Of a stretch of DNA of 64,000 nucleotides, positions 52,371-60,875 are shown in pieces. The translations under genes were made by a program, and so were the position numbers. The stretch is from Clostridia bacterium (GTDB lineage Bacteria; Bacillota; Clostridia; Oscillospirales; RGIG5299). The DNA is taken from positions 1 through 64,000 of the forward strand of contig JAFVQJ010000006.1 in the NCBI GenBank assembly GCA_017504945.1, given 5' to 3'. The notes under the pieces are model-generated. The model was not told where the DNA came from and searched no databases. It saw nothing but the letters and a program-made list of their open reading frames with translations. How positions within the stretch are numbered: position 1 is the stretch's first letter; each line of letters starts with the position of its first letter.

Positions 52371-55300
52371 TTACGCCTTTTTCTTTTTGATGAATATAAA
52401 TGCTGCGGCGGCTGCAAGAGCAACAACGCCTGCCGAAACGGCTGCAATGAATCCGAAGTTTGTGCCGTTTGTATTGGGAACTACGGAAGTATCAAGAGTG
52501 CGAGTCGCTGCATTCCAGCTGAAGGTGTATTCGCCGTAGAAATCAATACCGTAGCCGGTTTTCGCACTTCCGTCAACGGTAAGCTCGAAGTCGTTTGCAA
52601 GGGTTATTCCAGAGCTTTCGGGAATATAGAAGTCAACGAAGTTGTTTACGAGGTCGTATTTCAAAACAGCACCCTCTATTTCCGAAAGCTTTTTGCCGTT
52701 TATCAAGAAAATATCGTAGTACTTTGCTTCAAGATCGACAATCGGATCCGCTCCCTTTGCAACTGCGATATTGACAAGCGATTTGCTCAAGTGGAGAGAG
52801 AATCTCATATTGCCGTTTTCGGTTGCAAAGAGGTCGATTACGGTGTTAGTCTTGTTTTTCTTTTCGGAGTGAGAAGCATTTAACGTTACCTTCACACTTG
52901 AAACGTCGGTGCGGTTACCCTCTTTGATCCAGATGATCTCCGAGCTTTCAGCGGAGGGAAGAGTTACGTCGATACCGTTGTAAAGAAGATCAAAGCCTTT
53001 TACAACCATCGAATATCCCGCATCCTCAAAGGTGAGAACATAGTTCTTTGAGGGGTCAAGTCCCTTAAGCTTTATATTTTCGGTTGCGTCGCACTCTGCG
53101 CGGCGGAATACGAGAGCATAACCGCTTTGCTTATCCTCGGAGAAATATTCGTAGGCGCACCAGTCGGTTTCATCATATGACCACTCGGTGAGAGCATAGT
53201 AATCGTCGTAGATATATTCGTCGGTTCTCTCTTTTTCGTCCTGCCACTGTCTTGCAACGTCCCAATCGGGATTATTGGCGGGGTTAGTGGTGTATGCCGC
53301 CCAAGGAGTCATGGAGCTTCTCAAACGGTACTTTGTAAAGGCGTTGTTGTCAATAGATCCGAGCATTACTCCGTTATAGGGGAGCCATTGCATAAGGCTT
53401 AAGGTCTGCGACTGAAGTCTTGCGCTGTCATCGGAGAAATAACCGTAGAAGTCGATCCTGTGAAGGGAGTTTGCACGGGTCATCGTTTCGAGGTCAAGAC
53501 GGTTACCGCCCGATGCACAGGTGTCTATGAAAAGACCGGGGAAATGATCGCGAAGTCCGTCCCAAAGGTCGTATCTGCCCTGAACGTAGAGGTTTTCAAA
53601 GATACCGCTTCTTTCGGGATTTGCCTTATGGATGTTTATCCAGTCAACACCTGGAAGGTAGTTCATATCCTCGCGGTAGATGGATATTCCGCCCGCCTCC
53701 ATTGCCTTGATGATCCTTGTCTTTAGGAACTCAACGGCGTCGGGGTTGGTCATATCCATAAGATTGAGGTTCGAGCTTGTTGCATAGCCCTCGATTATCC
53801 AATCGGGATTCAAGGTGGTGCCGTCGATCTCGCCCTTGGGCGCCGTGGTTTTGTTATAGGTGGTTGTTTCGGGAGCAAACCAAAGCATCGTCTTCATATT
53901 GTAAAGAGCCGCTTTTTCGCTTATCGATTTGAGCGCTGTGGGGAATCTGTTGAGGTCCGCCTGCCAGAAGGAGAAATCGGTGTGCCAGAGAGCGTCCATC
54001 CACCAGTAATCAAGCTTGATGCCGTTGTTTATATAGGCTTCCATCGTTGCAATTTGCTGTGCCTCGGTGGCGCTTCCCATTTCACCGGTAAACTGACCCG
54101 TATAAACTGCGGTAACAGGCTGCATAAGCTCGTTATTTTCATCTCTTACCGAAATGCAATCGATCATAAAACGGCGCCATACGTTTACCGAGCGGTCGTA
54201 ATCTCTGCCCTCGTAGTAAACCGAAGCAACGAGCGGGCTTCTTATTTCCTCGCCGGGCTTAAGATAGCCGTTTAATTCCTTCTGATATGCGCGGAAGTTG
54301 ACGTTGCCGTTTCCGTCGGGAGTAAAGCTCGATGCCCAGTTGCCCGTCCAGCCTATTGCAAGATAGGTGCCGCCGTCGCCGTACATAAAGTTGTAATAGG
54401 GCCATGCGGTTTCGGTGCTTCTGCCCGTGCTTTCGGCAAACTGAACGGCGGAATTTACCGCTATCTCTTTTGGCGTGTAATAGGAGCCACAGCCGCCCAT
54501 AGTATAAATATAGGGATTTTCGCCCTCAAAAATTATGTCTGCGCTGTAAAATTCGGTTATTGCGGGAGAATTTGCGTTTGAGGTATTTTTAACGTAGACA
54601 GTCCACGAAAGAGCTGCGTTGTCCTTGTAGTAATCAAGGAGCAAGGTAAATCTAAGACCTGCCTCGTGGTCGTAGATATAGGTCGCGGTCTCCTTCTTTT
54701 TGGCGCTGTCTTTTACAAAATCCGTCTTTGATACGAAGGTAAAGCCTTCACCGAAGCCGCTGTATTTCTTGCCGCCTATTTTTACAGAGAAGGGGAATTT
54801 CGTCATATCTGAGATATACGCCGCCAAGATGCCCTGCACCTTTTCCTTCTCGGTCTTGCTTGTTTTTGTTGATATATATTCCATTCCGCTGTTGCCCTCC
54901 GTTTTCGAAAGTAAGTCTGCTCCGCTTGCAGTGAAGTTTATGCTCATTGAAACTATACCGGTTTGCATTTCGCTTCCTACATAAACGGTTCCGACGCCCT
55001 CACTGTAAAAATCAAGACTTCCGTTACCCGCAACTGTTATGAGATACTCCCCTGCGGGAAGAACCTTAAAGAGATTAAATGCTGCCTTGCCGTCCTTTAC
55101 TTCGCTTTCCAGAGTTGCGATGGGAGCCATGCCGAGCGTTTTCTTTACGGAGTAATCAAAGCTGTAGATAGATATTTTGACTTTTCCTTTTGCATTGGTC
55201 TTTAAAGTAACGCCTACAAAATCCTCAACGGTCTTAAGCTGAACGAAAAGGTTTTTCATTTCGAGCTTTTTGGTTGTCTTTAAGCCCTCGTAAAGGCTTT

Positions 55301-56591
55301 CACCCTCTCTTGTTAAAGTGTCTTTATCCTTAACAAGCATCGGGTCGCACCAGTTTACCACGGCATTTGTGTTTTTGCCGTCGTAGTTGCCTACGCGGAG
55401 AGTGAGGGTCTTTGCTCCCTCGGGGATATCTGCGGTCACGTAATTTATTTCACCGTATTTTACCTCGCCGGAGGAATAGATAACCTTATCGTCGGCTAAA
55501 ACTATAAGCTCTGCCGTTCCCTTGGTGCCTGCGTTTGCGGTGGTGGAAATTCCCGCAACCGCACTGAAATATTTATAATTTCCGCCTTCGATATTGAAAA
55601 CTATATCCTTATATGATTCCTCTGCCGCTCCGCTTGCAGGCATTATTGCAAAGCCGTTTTTCGAGGTGTGGCTTCCTACCGAAAGAGCTTTTCCGTCGGC
55701 GTTTTTATCTCTTACTGCCTCGGTATCGTTTGCAAAGCGAACACCGTTTAAGAGCGCAATATCTCCGCCGCGGGTGTAGGTTATTGTGTCGCTGCCCGTT
55801 TCGGTTCCACCGATATATCCCCTTACGCTTATCTCGTATTTATGTGCGGTAAGGCCCGAAATATCAACGCTGAAGGTACCGTCGTCAACCGCGATTTCTT
55901 CGCTTACTGCAGTGCCGTTTACAAATACCTTGACCTTTTCAGCGGTCGAGATACCGCTTACCGTTACGTCGGTTGCAAGGGCAAGGTAATATTCCTTATA
56001 TATATCCGACGCCGCAGGCGAAGTAATAATTACCGCACCGCCCGATTTTTCCTTTAAAAATGCCGCCTCGCCCCAGCAGCCTGAGTCGCCGCCGTAGCTG
56101 TCGCCGCCGTCGGTCTGCTTTAAGGTAAGGGTTTTAACGCCCGAAAGGTCGATATCCACCAACGCGGCGTCTTTGCCATCGTCCTTTTTAACAATGCCCG
56201 AATTCCATACCTCTACGCCGTCGGCAATTACGATAAATTCCATTGCACCATAGCCAACACTTTCGGGACCTACGTATGCTCTGAAGCGGTCAAATCCGGC
56301 GCCCTCGATGTCGTAGGTCAAGATAAACGGCTCGTCTGCTCGCGGGTGGCACATAATGCCTTTTTCGAAAACCTGACCGTTTACGTCAAGCGGGTTTCCC
56401 TGATAATCTTTATCGTACCAAGGCTTTCCCTTTCCGCCGTCCTCAATAACACACTCGGTGAAATTAAGCTCGTCGAGATATACGGCATAATATTCCTTTT
56501 CCGCACCGAATACGAGCGAAAAAGCCGAAAATGCCGATAAAACGAGAGCTACCGTGAGCATCATTGCCATTGCCTTTTGCAACTTTTTCAT
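52371..56591 (-). CDS. Membrane-anchored GH36-like alpha-galactosidase with NPCBM domains
   Basis: A 1406-residue surface glycoside hydrolase. Order: signal peptide (1-29); NPCBM domain (~35-180); Ig-like domain (~190-275); second NPCBM-type domain (~280-425); GH36 N-terminal beta-sandwich; catalytic barrel (~880-1180); C-terminal beta-domain; stalk; membrane helix (~1380-1402) and KKKKA tail. Catalytic candidates are the Asp of REDMN (~975, nucleophile) and the Asp of HRIDF (~1047, acid/base), the latter after CASGGNRLDL as in the GH36 signature. Alpha-galactosidase or a related alpha-GalNAc-active specificity is likely but not proven. It lies between the EamA gene (24 nt) and the 51437 gene in an operon, presumably under the adjacent LacI regulator. 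Confidence 0.85.
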   Translation of the reverse strand: MKKLQKAMAMMLTVALVLSAFSAFSLVFGAEKEYYAVYLDELNFTECVIEDGGKGKPWYDKDYQGNPLDVNGQVFEKGIMCHPRADEPFILTYDIEGAGFDRFRAYVGPESVGYGAMEFIVIADGVEVWNSGIVKKDDGKDAALVDIDLSGVKTLTLKQTDGGDSYGGDSGCWGEAAFLKEKSGGAVIITSPAASDIYKEYYLALATDVTVSGISTAEKVKVFVNGTAVSEEIAVDDGTFSVDISGLTAHKYEISVRGYIGGTETGSDTITYTRGGDIALLNGVRFANDTEAVRDKNADGKALSVGSHTSKNGFAIMPASGAAEESYKDIVFNIEGGNYKYFSAVAGISTTANAGTKGTAELIVLADDKVIYSSGEVKYGEINYVTADIPEGAKTLTLRVGNYDGKNTNAVVNWCDPMLVKDKDTLTREGESLYEGLKTTKKLEMKNLFVQLKTVEDFVGVTLKTNAKGKVKISIYSFDYSVKKTLGMAPIATLESEVKDGKAAFNLFKVLPAGEYLITVAGNGSLDFYSEGVGTVYVGSEMQTGIVSMSINFTASGADLLSKTEGNSGMEYISTKTSKTEKEKVQGILAAYISDMTKFPFSVKIGGKKYSGFGEGFTFVSKTDFVKDSAKKKETATYIYDHEAGLRFTLLLDYYKDNAALSWTVYVKNTSNANSPAITEFYSADIIFEGENPYIYTMGGCGSYYTPKEIAVNSAVQFAESTGRSTETAWPYYNFMYGDGGTYLAIGWTGNWASSFTPDGNGNVNFRAYQKELNGYLKPGEEIRSPLVASVYYEGRDYDRSVNVWRRFMIDCISVRDENNELMQPVTAVYTGQFTGEMGSATEAQQIATMEAYINNGIKLDYWWMDALWHTDFSFWQADLNRFPTALKSISEKAALYNMKTMLWFAPETTTYNKTTAPKGEIDGTTLNPDWIIEGYATSSNLNLMDMTNPDAVEFLKTRIIKAMEAGGISIYREDMNYLPGVDWINIHKANPERSGIFENLYVQGRYDLWDGLRDHFPGLFIDTCASGGNRLDLETMTRANSLHRIDFYGYFSDDSARLQSQTLSLMQWLPYNGVMLGSIDNNAFTKYRLRSSMTPWAAYTTNPANNPDWDVARQWQDEKERTDEYIYDDYYALTEWSYDETDWCAYEYFSEDKQSGYALVFRRAECDATENIKLKGLDPSKNYVLTFEDAGYSMVVKGFDLLYNGIDVTLPSAESSEIIWIKEGNRTDVSSVKVTLNASHSEKKNKTNTVIDLFATENGNMRFSLHLSKSLVNIAVAKGADPIVDLEAKYYDIFLINGKKLSEIEGAVLKYDLVNNFVDFYIPESSGITLANDFELTVDGSAKTGYGIDFYGEYTFSWNAATRTLDTSVVPNTNGTNFGFIAAVSAGVVALAAAAAFIFIKKKKA

Positions 56592-56615
56592 TTTCTTTCC
56601 TCCAAATAATATTTT

Positions 56616-57509
56616 TTATGAGAATGGATTACATAAAAATACGACTGATATTATGCCAAGCACTACGCCGAGCCATTGCTTTTTGGTAAGATGCTCTTTA
56701 AAAGCGATTACCGCGGTAACGGTTGCAATCACAAGTCCGCCTCCGTTTACTATGGGGAAAAAGACAGCGCTTTCCATTACACCCGAAAGATAGAGGTTCA
56801 GTTTATTGTTAACCGCAACACACAAGCCGCCGATAAGCATTACCGCAAGAATTGTAACCGCATCCTTATTTAAAGCAAAGGGCTTTTTCGGCTTTTCAAC
56901 TTCACGGCTTTTTATTATTACGGCGAATACCGCGCAAAAAATTGCCGATGAAATAAATGCCGTTATTAAAAACCCGTTTAACTCCAATCGGTAATCAGAA
57001 CTTTGATGTACCTTCTGCATTACTCCTATGGCACCGGTTGCCAAAAAGGTTATTACCGAAAGAACAAGCCATTTGAGATTTGCCTTTTTTTCGTTTTGGT
57101 TACTGTTTGCGGCAAAGACAAAGCTTGCAAGCATAAAGAGTATTCCCACGATTTGTGCCCAATGCAGCTGTTCATTATAAAACAAAACACCCGTCATTGC
57201 CGAAATCACCGTTGCAAACGATATTATTACGGTTGTATATGACATCGGTCCGCACCTGAGCGCCGCTATATTGCATATTCCCTGAAGTGCGGTTACCGCC
57301 CCGAAGGCAATACCCAAAATCAGAGAAAAGACTGACAAACCGCCAAAGCCGCCCCACAAAAGAAGCACCGCCGCAGCTGTGATACAGCCGACAGCATTGA
57401 AGAAAAATCCGCCGTAAAGTCCGTTGTTTTTACCGGAATAATATTTCTTGGTTACGTTTGCGAAAAGCGCCGCAAACAGCGATATTATTAATGTTATTGC
57501 ATTTTCCAT
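56616..57509 (-). CDS. EamA/DMT-family transporter
   Basis: Integral membrane protein of 297 residues with ten predicted helices in two repeats, the drug/metabolite transporter plan. FGAVTALQGICNIAALRCGPMSYTTVIISFATVISAMTGVLFYNEQL and a second repeat ending GLVIATVTAVIAFKEHLTKKQWLGVVLGIISVVFL carry the EamA-type strand-turn features. Substrate unknown; its position next to a GH36 enzyme and LacI gene suggests a sugar or a metabolite of sugar use, though this family is not a usual sugar importer. Own promoter at 57542-57570; probably transcribed with the two downstream genes. Confidence 0.85.
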   Translation of the reverse strand: MENAITLIISLFAALFANVTKKYYSGKNNGLYGGFFFNAVGCITAAAVLLLWGGFGGLSVFSLILGIAFGAVTALQGICNIAALRCGPMSYTTVIISFATVISAMTGVLFYNEQLHWAQIVGILFMLASFVFAANSNQNEKKANLKWLVLSVITFLATGAIGVMQKVHQSSDYRLELNGFLITAFISSAIFCAVFAVIIKSREVEKPKKPFALNKDAVTILAVMLIGGLCVAVNNKLNLYLSGVMESAVFFPIVNGGGLVIATVTAVIAFKEHLTKKQWLGVVLGIISVVFLCNPFS

Positions 57510-57541
57510 TCAAGCACGCCTTGCTGAAAATTATATTAATG

Positions 57542-57570
57542 ATTATAACAATTAAATCTCTCTGCTTCAA
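57542..57570 (-). promoter_or_regulatory. Sigma-A promoter of the EamA-GH36 operon
   Basis: TTGAAG (57565-57570) and TATAAT (57542-57547) on the minus strand, 17-bp spacer. The palindrome TTGAATTCAA lies about 20 bp upstream of the -35 (near 57587-57596) and could be an operator; it lacks the central CG usual for LacI operators, so this is only a candidate. Confidence 0.75.
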
Positions 57571-57612
57571 TAATTTCGTTATGTTTTTGAATTCAATTTT
57601 ATACTTTTGAAT

Positions 57613-57651
57613 AATAAAACGGATAACGTTTTTTACCGTTATCCGTTTTAT
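57613..57651 (-). terminator. Terminator of the LacI-family gene
   Basis: AAAACGGATAACG and CGTTATCCGTTTT form a perfect 13-bp stem around a TTTTTTAC loop, ending at the LacI stop codon and insulating the next promoter. Confidence 0.9.
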
Positions 57652-57652
57652 T

Positions 57653-58669
57653 TCAGATATAATATTTTACATTATTCCTTAAGATCACTTTGGGACGGAT
57701 TATATTTTCCCGAAACTCCTTCGATACTCCCCGTAGATGCAATATGCGTCTTGCGACATATTCTATAGCGGTTCGCATTTGCTTTTGGTTATTTTGTGAA
57801 ATTATTACCGATAGCTTTCCTTCGGCAAGTGCCCTGATATTGTCCTTTGTGGCATCTACCGCAATAATTCCCACATCACTTCTGCCGTTTTTTGAAAGAG
57901 CGTCGTACGCTGCAAGTGCCAATGAGGTCGATACAAACAGCACCTTTATATCGGGATTTTTCTTAATCATTATTTCAGTGCTTTCATATATCATTTTATA
58001 ACTGTCGTCAGTGTAATAAACCTCCTTTACAACAAATCCGAAATGCTGTGCTCCTGCACGAAATCCACGGATATTTTCGTTATGTATTCCTTGTGTGCTC
58101 AAACCGCTTATAATTCCTGCTTCATTGTTTTTGCCGGTGATCAAATATGCAATATCGGCAGCACATTCGCCCAATTCATACGCGTCAATCATAACGTTAA
58201 AGACATTTTCGAAATACTCCGAAATAGCCGCAACCGTTGAAACCGGAATCTTATCGGCAAGCTTCTCTATATCCTCTATCAATATTCTGTCAGTTGATAC
58301 CGGATAATAAACCACGCCGTCGTATTCCTCTGCAAAGTGTTTTCCGTCGAATTTGCTTTCATAAGAATATTTTAACGGTACGAGTTCTATATTGCAGATA
58401 CCGTATTTTTCCTTTGCCTGTAAAATGCCCTCCTCCAGAACCTCGACAAGCTGAAGCGGACGCTCGGGATAAATTACCGCTATACGCTTGCACTCCTCGG
58501 TAGCAAGGGTATTGTCAACATTCAGATAATATCCTATTTCCCTTGCCTTTTCTTCTATATATTTTCGCGTTTCTTCGCTTATAGTCTTATTTCCGCTTAC
58601 CGCCTTCGATACCGTTGATACCGAGTATCCGCAGGCCTTTGCCAAATCGTAAACGGTTACCTTTTTCAT
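57653..58669 (-). CDS. LacI-family transcriptional regulator
   Basis: Sugar-responsive DNA-binding regulator of 338 residues. The N-terminal helix-turn-helix and hinge read MKKVTVYDLAKACGYSVSTVSKAVSGNKTISEETR, followed by a periplasmic-binding-protein-like core (~60-338) with GVVYYP, AGIISG, FRAGAQHFGF and GIIAVDATKDNIRALAEGKLSVIISQNNQKQMRTA. The ATG at 58669 has an AGGTGA site; GTG codons at 58672 and 58678 are alternatives. It is adjacent to the EamA-GH36 operon on the same strand and probably controls it. Confidence 0.92.
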   Translation of the reverse strand: MKKVTVYDLAKACGYSVSTVSKAVSGNKTISEETRKYIEEKAREIGYYLNVDNTLATEECKRIAVIYPERPLQLVEVLEEGILQAKEKYGICNIELVPLKYSYESKFDGKHFAEEYDGVVYYPVSTDRILIEDIEKLADKIPVSTVAAISEYFENVFNVMIDAYELGECAADIAYLITGKNNEAGIISGLSTQGIHNENIRGFRAGAQHFGFVVKEVYYTDDSYKMIYESTEIMIKKNPDIKVLFVSTSLALAAYDALSKNGRSDVGIIAVDATKDNIRALAEGKLSVIISQNNQKQMRTAIEYVARRILHLRGVSKEFRENIIRPKVILRNNVKYYI

Positions 58670-58689
58670 CACGCTCACCTCGCTTTTTT

Positions 58690-58718
58690 ATTATAACAAA
58701 TTTTCAGCAGCTTGTAAA
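58690..58718 (-). promoter_or_regulatory. Sigma-A promoter of the LacI-family gene
   Basis: TTTACA (58713-58718) and TATAAT (58690-58695) on the minus strand, 17-bp spacer, about 20 nt before the ATG. Confidence 0.85.
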
Positions 58719-58742
58719 CAGTATTGTTGCGGTGCCGATATA

Positions 58743-58835
58743 ATATCCGTTCCTTCATATGCCACAGGTATATATCATCTGCGAAGCAGATATCATAGCG
58801 TTAGCTATATCACCCGTTCTGCAAGGAACGGATAT
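58743..58835. repeat. Small inverted-repeat element with internal hairpins
   Basis: ATATCCGTTCCTT (58743-58755) and AAGGAACGGATAT (58823-58835) are perfect 13-bp inverted repeats. Between them lie ATCTGC/GCAGAT (58778-58792) and ATAGC/GCTAT (58795-58808), linked by TATCA words. The plan, hairpins joined by GATAT or ATATC words, recalls the larger element at 16334-16721. Non-coding. Confidence 0.6.
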
Positions 58836-58841
58836 CATTGT

Positions 58842-58879
58842 AAAAACGCACCTTTGTCGTTAGACAAAAGTGCGTTTTT
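58842..58879 (-). terminator. Distal terminator of the tRNA-Arg repeat region
   Basis: AAAAACGCACCTTTGTC (58842-58858) and GACAAAAGTGCGTTTTT (58863-58879) form a 17-position stem with one mismatch. It sits next to the duplicated tRNA-Arg tail, as its counterpart does at the tRNA-Ala locus. Confidence 0.85.
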
Positions 58880-58882
58880 TAT

Positions 58883-59034
58883 TGGCCTGCCGTAAGGGAT
58901 TATATCGCAGTCGCGCACAGCGCTCCCTTGGGTGAATTCGAAACAGTCCACCGGACTGTTTCTCCGTCGCATCCGCTCGCCTTCTCTCGCATCTGCTCCC
59001 ATTCACGGTTCAAATCCCTTACATCTATAATAAA
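58883..59034 (-). repeat. tRNA-linked repeat element, copy B (at tRNA-Arg)
   Basis: Parts in plus coordinates. 58883-58901 is an exact 19-bp copy of the tRNA-Arg 3' end. 58927-59007 is the 81-nt core shared with 33155-33235. 59007-59022 (GGTTCAAATCCCTTAC) is the tRNA T-loop and T-stem in inverted orientation. The core hairpin is GAAACAGTCC/GGACTGTTTC, a T-A to C-G paired change relative to copy A. The tRNA-derived arms match tRNA-Arg and not tRNA-Ala. The direct copies of the tRNA tail are 183 bp apart (190 bp at tRNA-Ala). No convincing protein is encoded. Confidence 0.85.
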
Positions 59035-59035
59035 A

Positions 59036-59062
59036 CCGCACCTCGAAGGAGGTGCGGCTTCT
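59036..59062 (-). terminator. Terminator after tRNA-Arg
   Basis: CCGCACCTC (59036-59044) and GAGGTGCGG (59049-59057) form a 9-bp stem around GAAG, followed on the minus strand by TTTTATTATAG. It closes the pgcA-tRNA-Arg transcript. Confidence 0.85.
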
Positions 59063-59065
59063 ATT

Positions 59066-59142
59066 TGGCCTGCCGTAAGGGATTTGAACCCCTGTCCTTT
59101 GGAATCGGAATCCAACGCTCTATCCAGCTGGGCTAACGGCAG
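59066..59142 (-). tRNA. tRNA-Arg (anticodon CCG)
   Basis: A 77-nt cloverleaf with encoded CCA. The acceptor stem is CTGCCGT with ACGGCAG, the anticodon stem TTGGA/TCCAA with loop TTCCGAT, and the T-arm AGGGG-TTCAAAT-CCCTT. The D-stem has one C-A mismatch. Anticodon CCG reads CGG arginine codons. Its 5' end is only 8 nt after the pgcA stop codon, leaving no room for a promoter, so it must be cut from the operon mRNA. Confidence 0.95.
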
Positions 59143-59150
59143 TTGAGTAT

Positions 59151-60875
59151 TCAATCGGCTATAATGCCGTTTATCGCGTTACTCAGTTTTTCGGTTTTTA
59201 AAATGCACTCGGCTTCGTCATTGCCGCAAACGAGGTAGTAGACCTTTACCTTCGGCTCGGTTCCCGACGGACGAACGCAGACGGCGGAGCCGTCCTTTAA
59301 GAAAAATTTCAAAACGTTTGAGCTTTCCATATTCGTAGGCTCGGTATTGCCCGTTTCAAGCTCGGTTATAATTCCGCTTTTAAAGTCGGCTGTTTTTTCA
59401 ATTTTTATGCCGCCGAGCTCGGTTATCTCTCCGCGAAGCTCGCTCATCAGGCGCCTCGTTTTTTCGGGACCGTCGATGCCCTTCATCATTATATTATCGG
59501 TCTTTTCAAAATAGCAGCCGTATTCATTATATATTGAATCGAGCACGTCAAAAAGGGTCTTGCCCTGCGACTTATAGTAAGCCGCTGCCTCCGACACCAT
59601 CATGGCGGCGCCTACCGAGTCCTTATCGCGCACGTAGTCGCCTATCATATAGCCGAAGCTCTCCTCGAAGCCAAAAAGAAAATCGACCTTTCCCTGCCAC
59701 TCGTCTATCTTTTCGGCAATGAATTTAAAGCCGGTGAAGGTAGATGCAAACTCAAGACCGTTTTTCTTTGCTATCTTTTCGGCAAGCGGAGTTGAAACTA
59801 TGGTGGATATTGCGCCGCTTTTCTTAAGCAGCTCTCCCCTTGCCTTTTTTGCCTCTATCATATAATTCAGAAGCAGCACGCCCATTTGGTTACCGCTTAT
59901 TACCTTATATTCGCCGTTTTTCTTTGCCATTACGCCTATTCTGTCGGCGTCGGGGTCGGTAGCGATGAGAAGGTCTGCTTTGTTTCCCTCTTTTTTCGCA
60001 ACCTCAAGCGCCAAATTAAATGCCGCGGGATTTTCGGGGTTTGGGGACGGTGCGGTGGGAAAATTGCCGTCGGGTATCATCTGCTCGGGCACTGCTTGGT
60101 ATTTTACCGAAAGAGCGTCGAGAATATATGGAACGGCACGTCTGCCCGCGCCGTGAAGGGGTGTGTAAACGACAGAAAGCTCGGTTTTTTCGGTGGCGTC
60201 GCGGTTTATTCGGCGTACAAGCAGCTCGTTACAGAATTCTCTTTCCAAGCCGTTATCCAAGACCGTTATCATACCGCTTTCAATAAGCTCCTCTGCCGGT
60301 CTTGAAATGCAGTCGGTGAAGATATCGAGCTTTTTCAGCTCTGCGGCAACGACAGCCGCCTCGTCGGGCGGGAGCTGTGCGCCGTTTGACCAGTAGACCT
60401 TATAGCCGTTATATTCAACAGGATTATGGCTTGCCGTTATATTTATTCCCGCCGTGGCGCCGAGCCTTCTTATTGCGTAAGAGAGAACCGGAGTGGGAGT
60501 AAGCTCGTTGAAAATATACACCTTTATTCCGTTTGAGGCGAGCACCGCCGCCGCCTCGAAGCCGAATTCTCTTGAATTCAAGCGGCAGTCGTAGGCAATG
60601 ACCACGCCCTTTTCCATTGCCTCCTTGCCCTCTCTGATAACGAGGCTTGCGAGTGCTTTGGTGGTGTATTTTACGGTGTAGACGTTCAGTCTTGCAAGGC
60701 CTGCGCCCATAATGCCGCGCTGACCTGCCGTGCCGAACTCCATAGGCGCCAAAAAGCGCATTTTGAGCTCGTCCTCATTATTTGCAACAGATAAAAGCTC
60801 CGCCTTGGTCTTTTCGTCAACGTAGGGAGAATTTATCCATTTTTGATAGTTTTCTCTGTAACCGACGTCAGCCAT
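59151..60875 (-). CDS. pgcA: Phosphoglucomutase (alpha-D-phosphohexomutase)
   Basis: Interconverts glucose 6-phosphate and glucose 1-phosphate (or mannose phosphates), supplying sugar nucleotides for envelope glycans. The 574-residue protein has FGTAGQRGIMGAG, the phosphoserine loop ITASHNPVEYNGYKVY (Ser near residue 145), the metal loop ATDPDADRIG (~300) and the C-terminal FLKDGSAVCVRPSGTEPKVK. It closely follows the plan of Bacillus PgcA (about 580 residues). The ATG at 60875 overlaps the TSCPD gene by eight bases; an extension to 60905 is rejected. tRNA-Arg follows 8 nt after the stop. Confidence 0.92.
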   Translation of the reverse strand: MADVGYRENYQKWINSPYVDEKTKAELLSVANNEDELKMRFLAPMEFGTAGQRGIMGAGLARLNVYTVKYTTKALASLVIREGKEAMEKGVVIAYDCRLNSREFGFEAAAVLASNGIKVYIFNELTPTPVLSYAIRRLGATAGINITASHNPVEYNGYKVYWSNGAQLPPDEAAVVAAELKKLDIFTDCISRPAEELIESGMITVLDNGLEREFCNELLVRRINRDATEKTELSVVYTPLHGAGRRAVPYILDALSVKYQAVPEQMIPDGNFPTAPSPNPENPAAFNLALEVAKKEGNKADLLIATDPDADRIGVMAKKNGEYKVISGNQMGVLLLNYMIEAKKARGELLKKSGAISTIVSTPLAEKIAKKNGLEFASTFTGFKFIAEKIDEWQGKVDFLFGFEESFGYMIGDYVRDKDSVGAAMMVSEAAAYYKSQGKTLFDVLDSIYNEYGCYFEKTDNIMMKGIDGPEKTRRLMSELRGEITELGGIKIEKTADFKSGIITELETGNTEPTNMESSNVLKFFLKDGSAVCVRPSGTEPKVKVYYLVCGNDEAECILKTEKLSNAINGIIAD

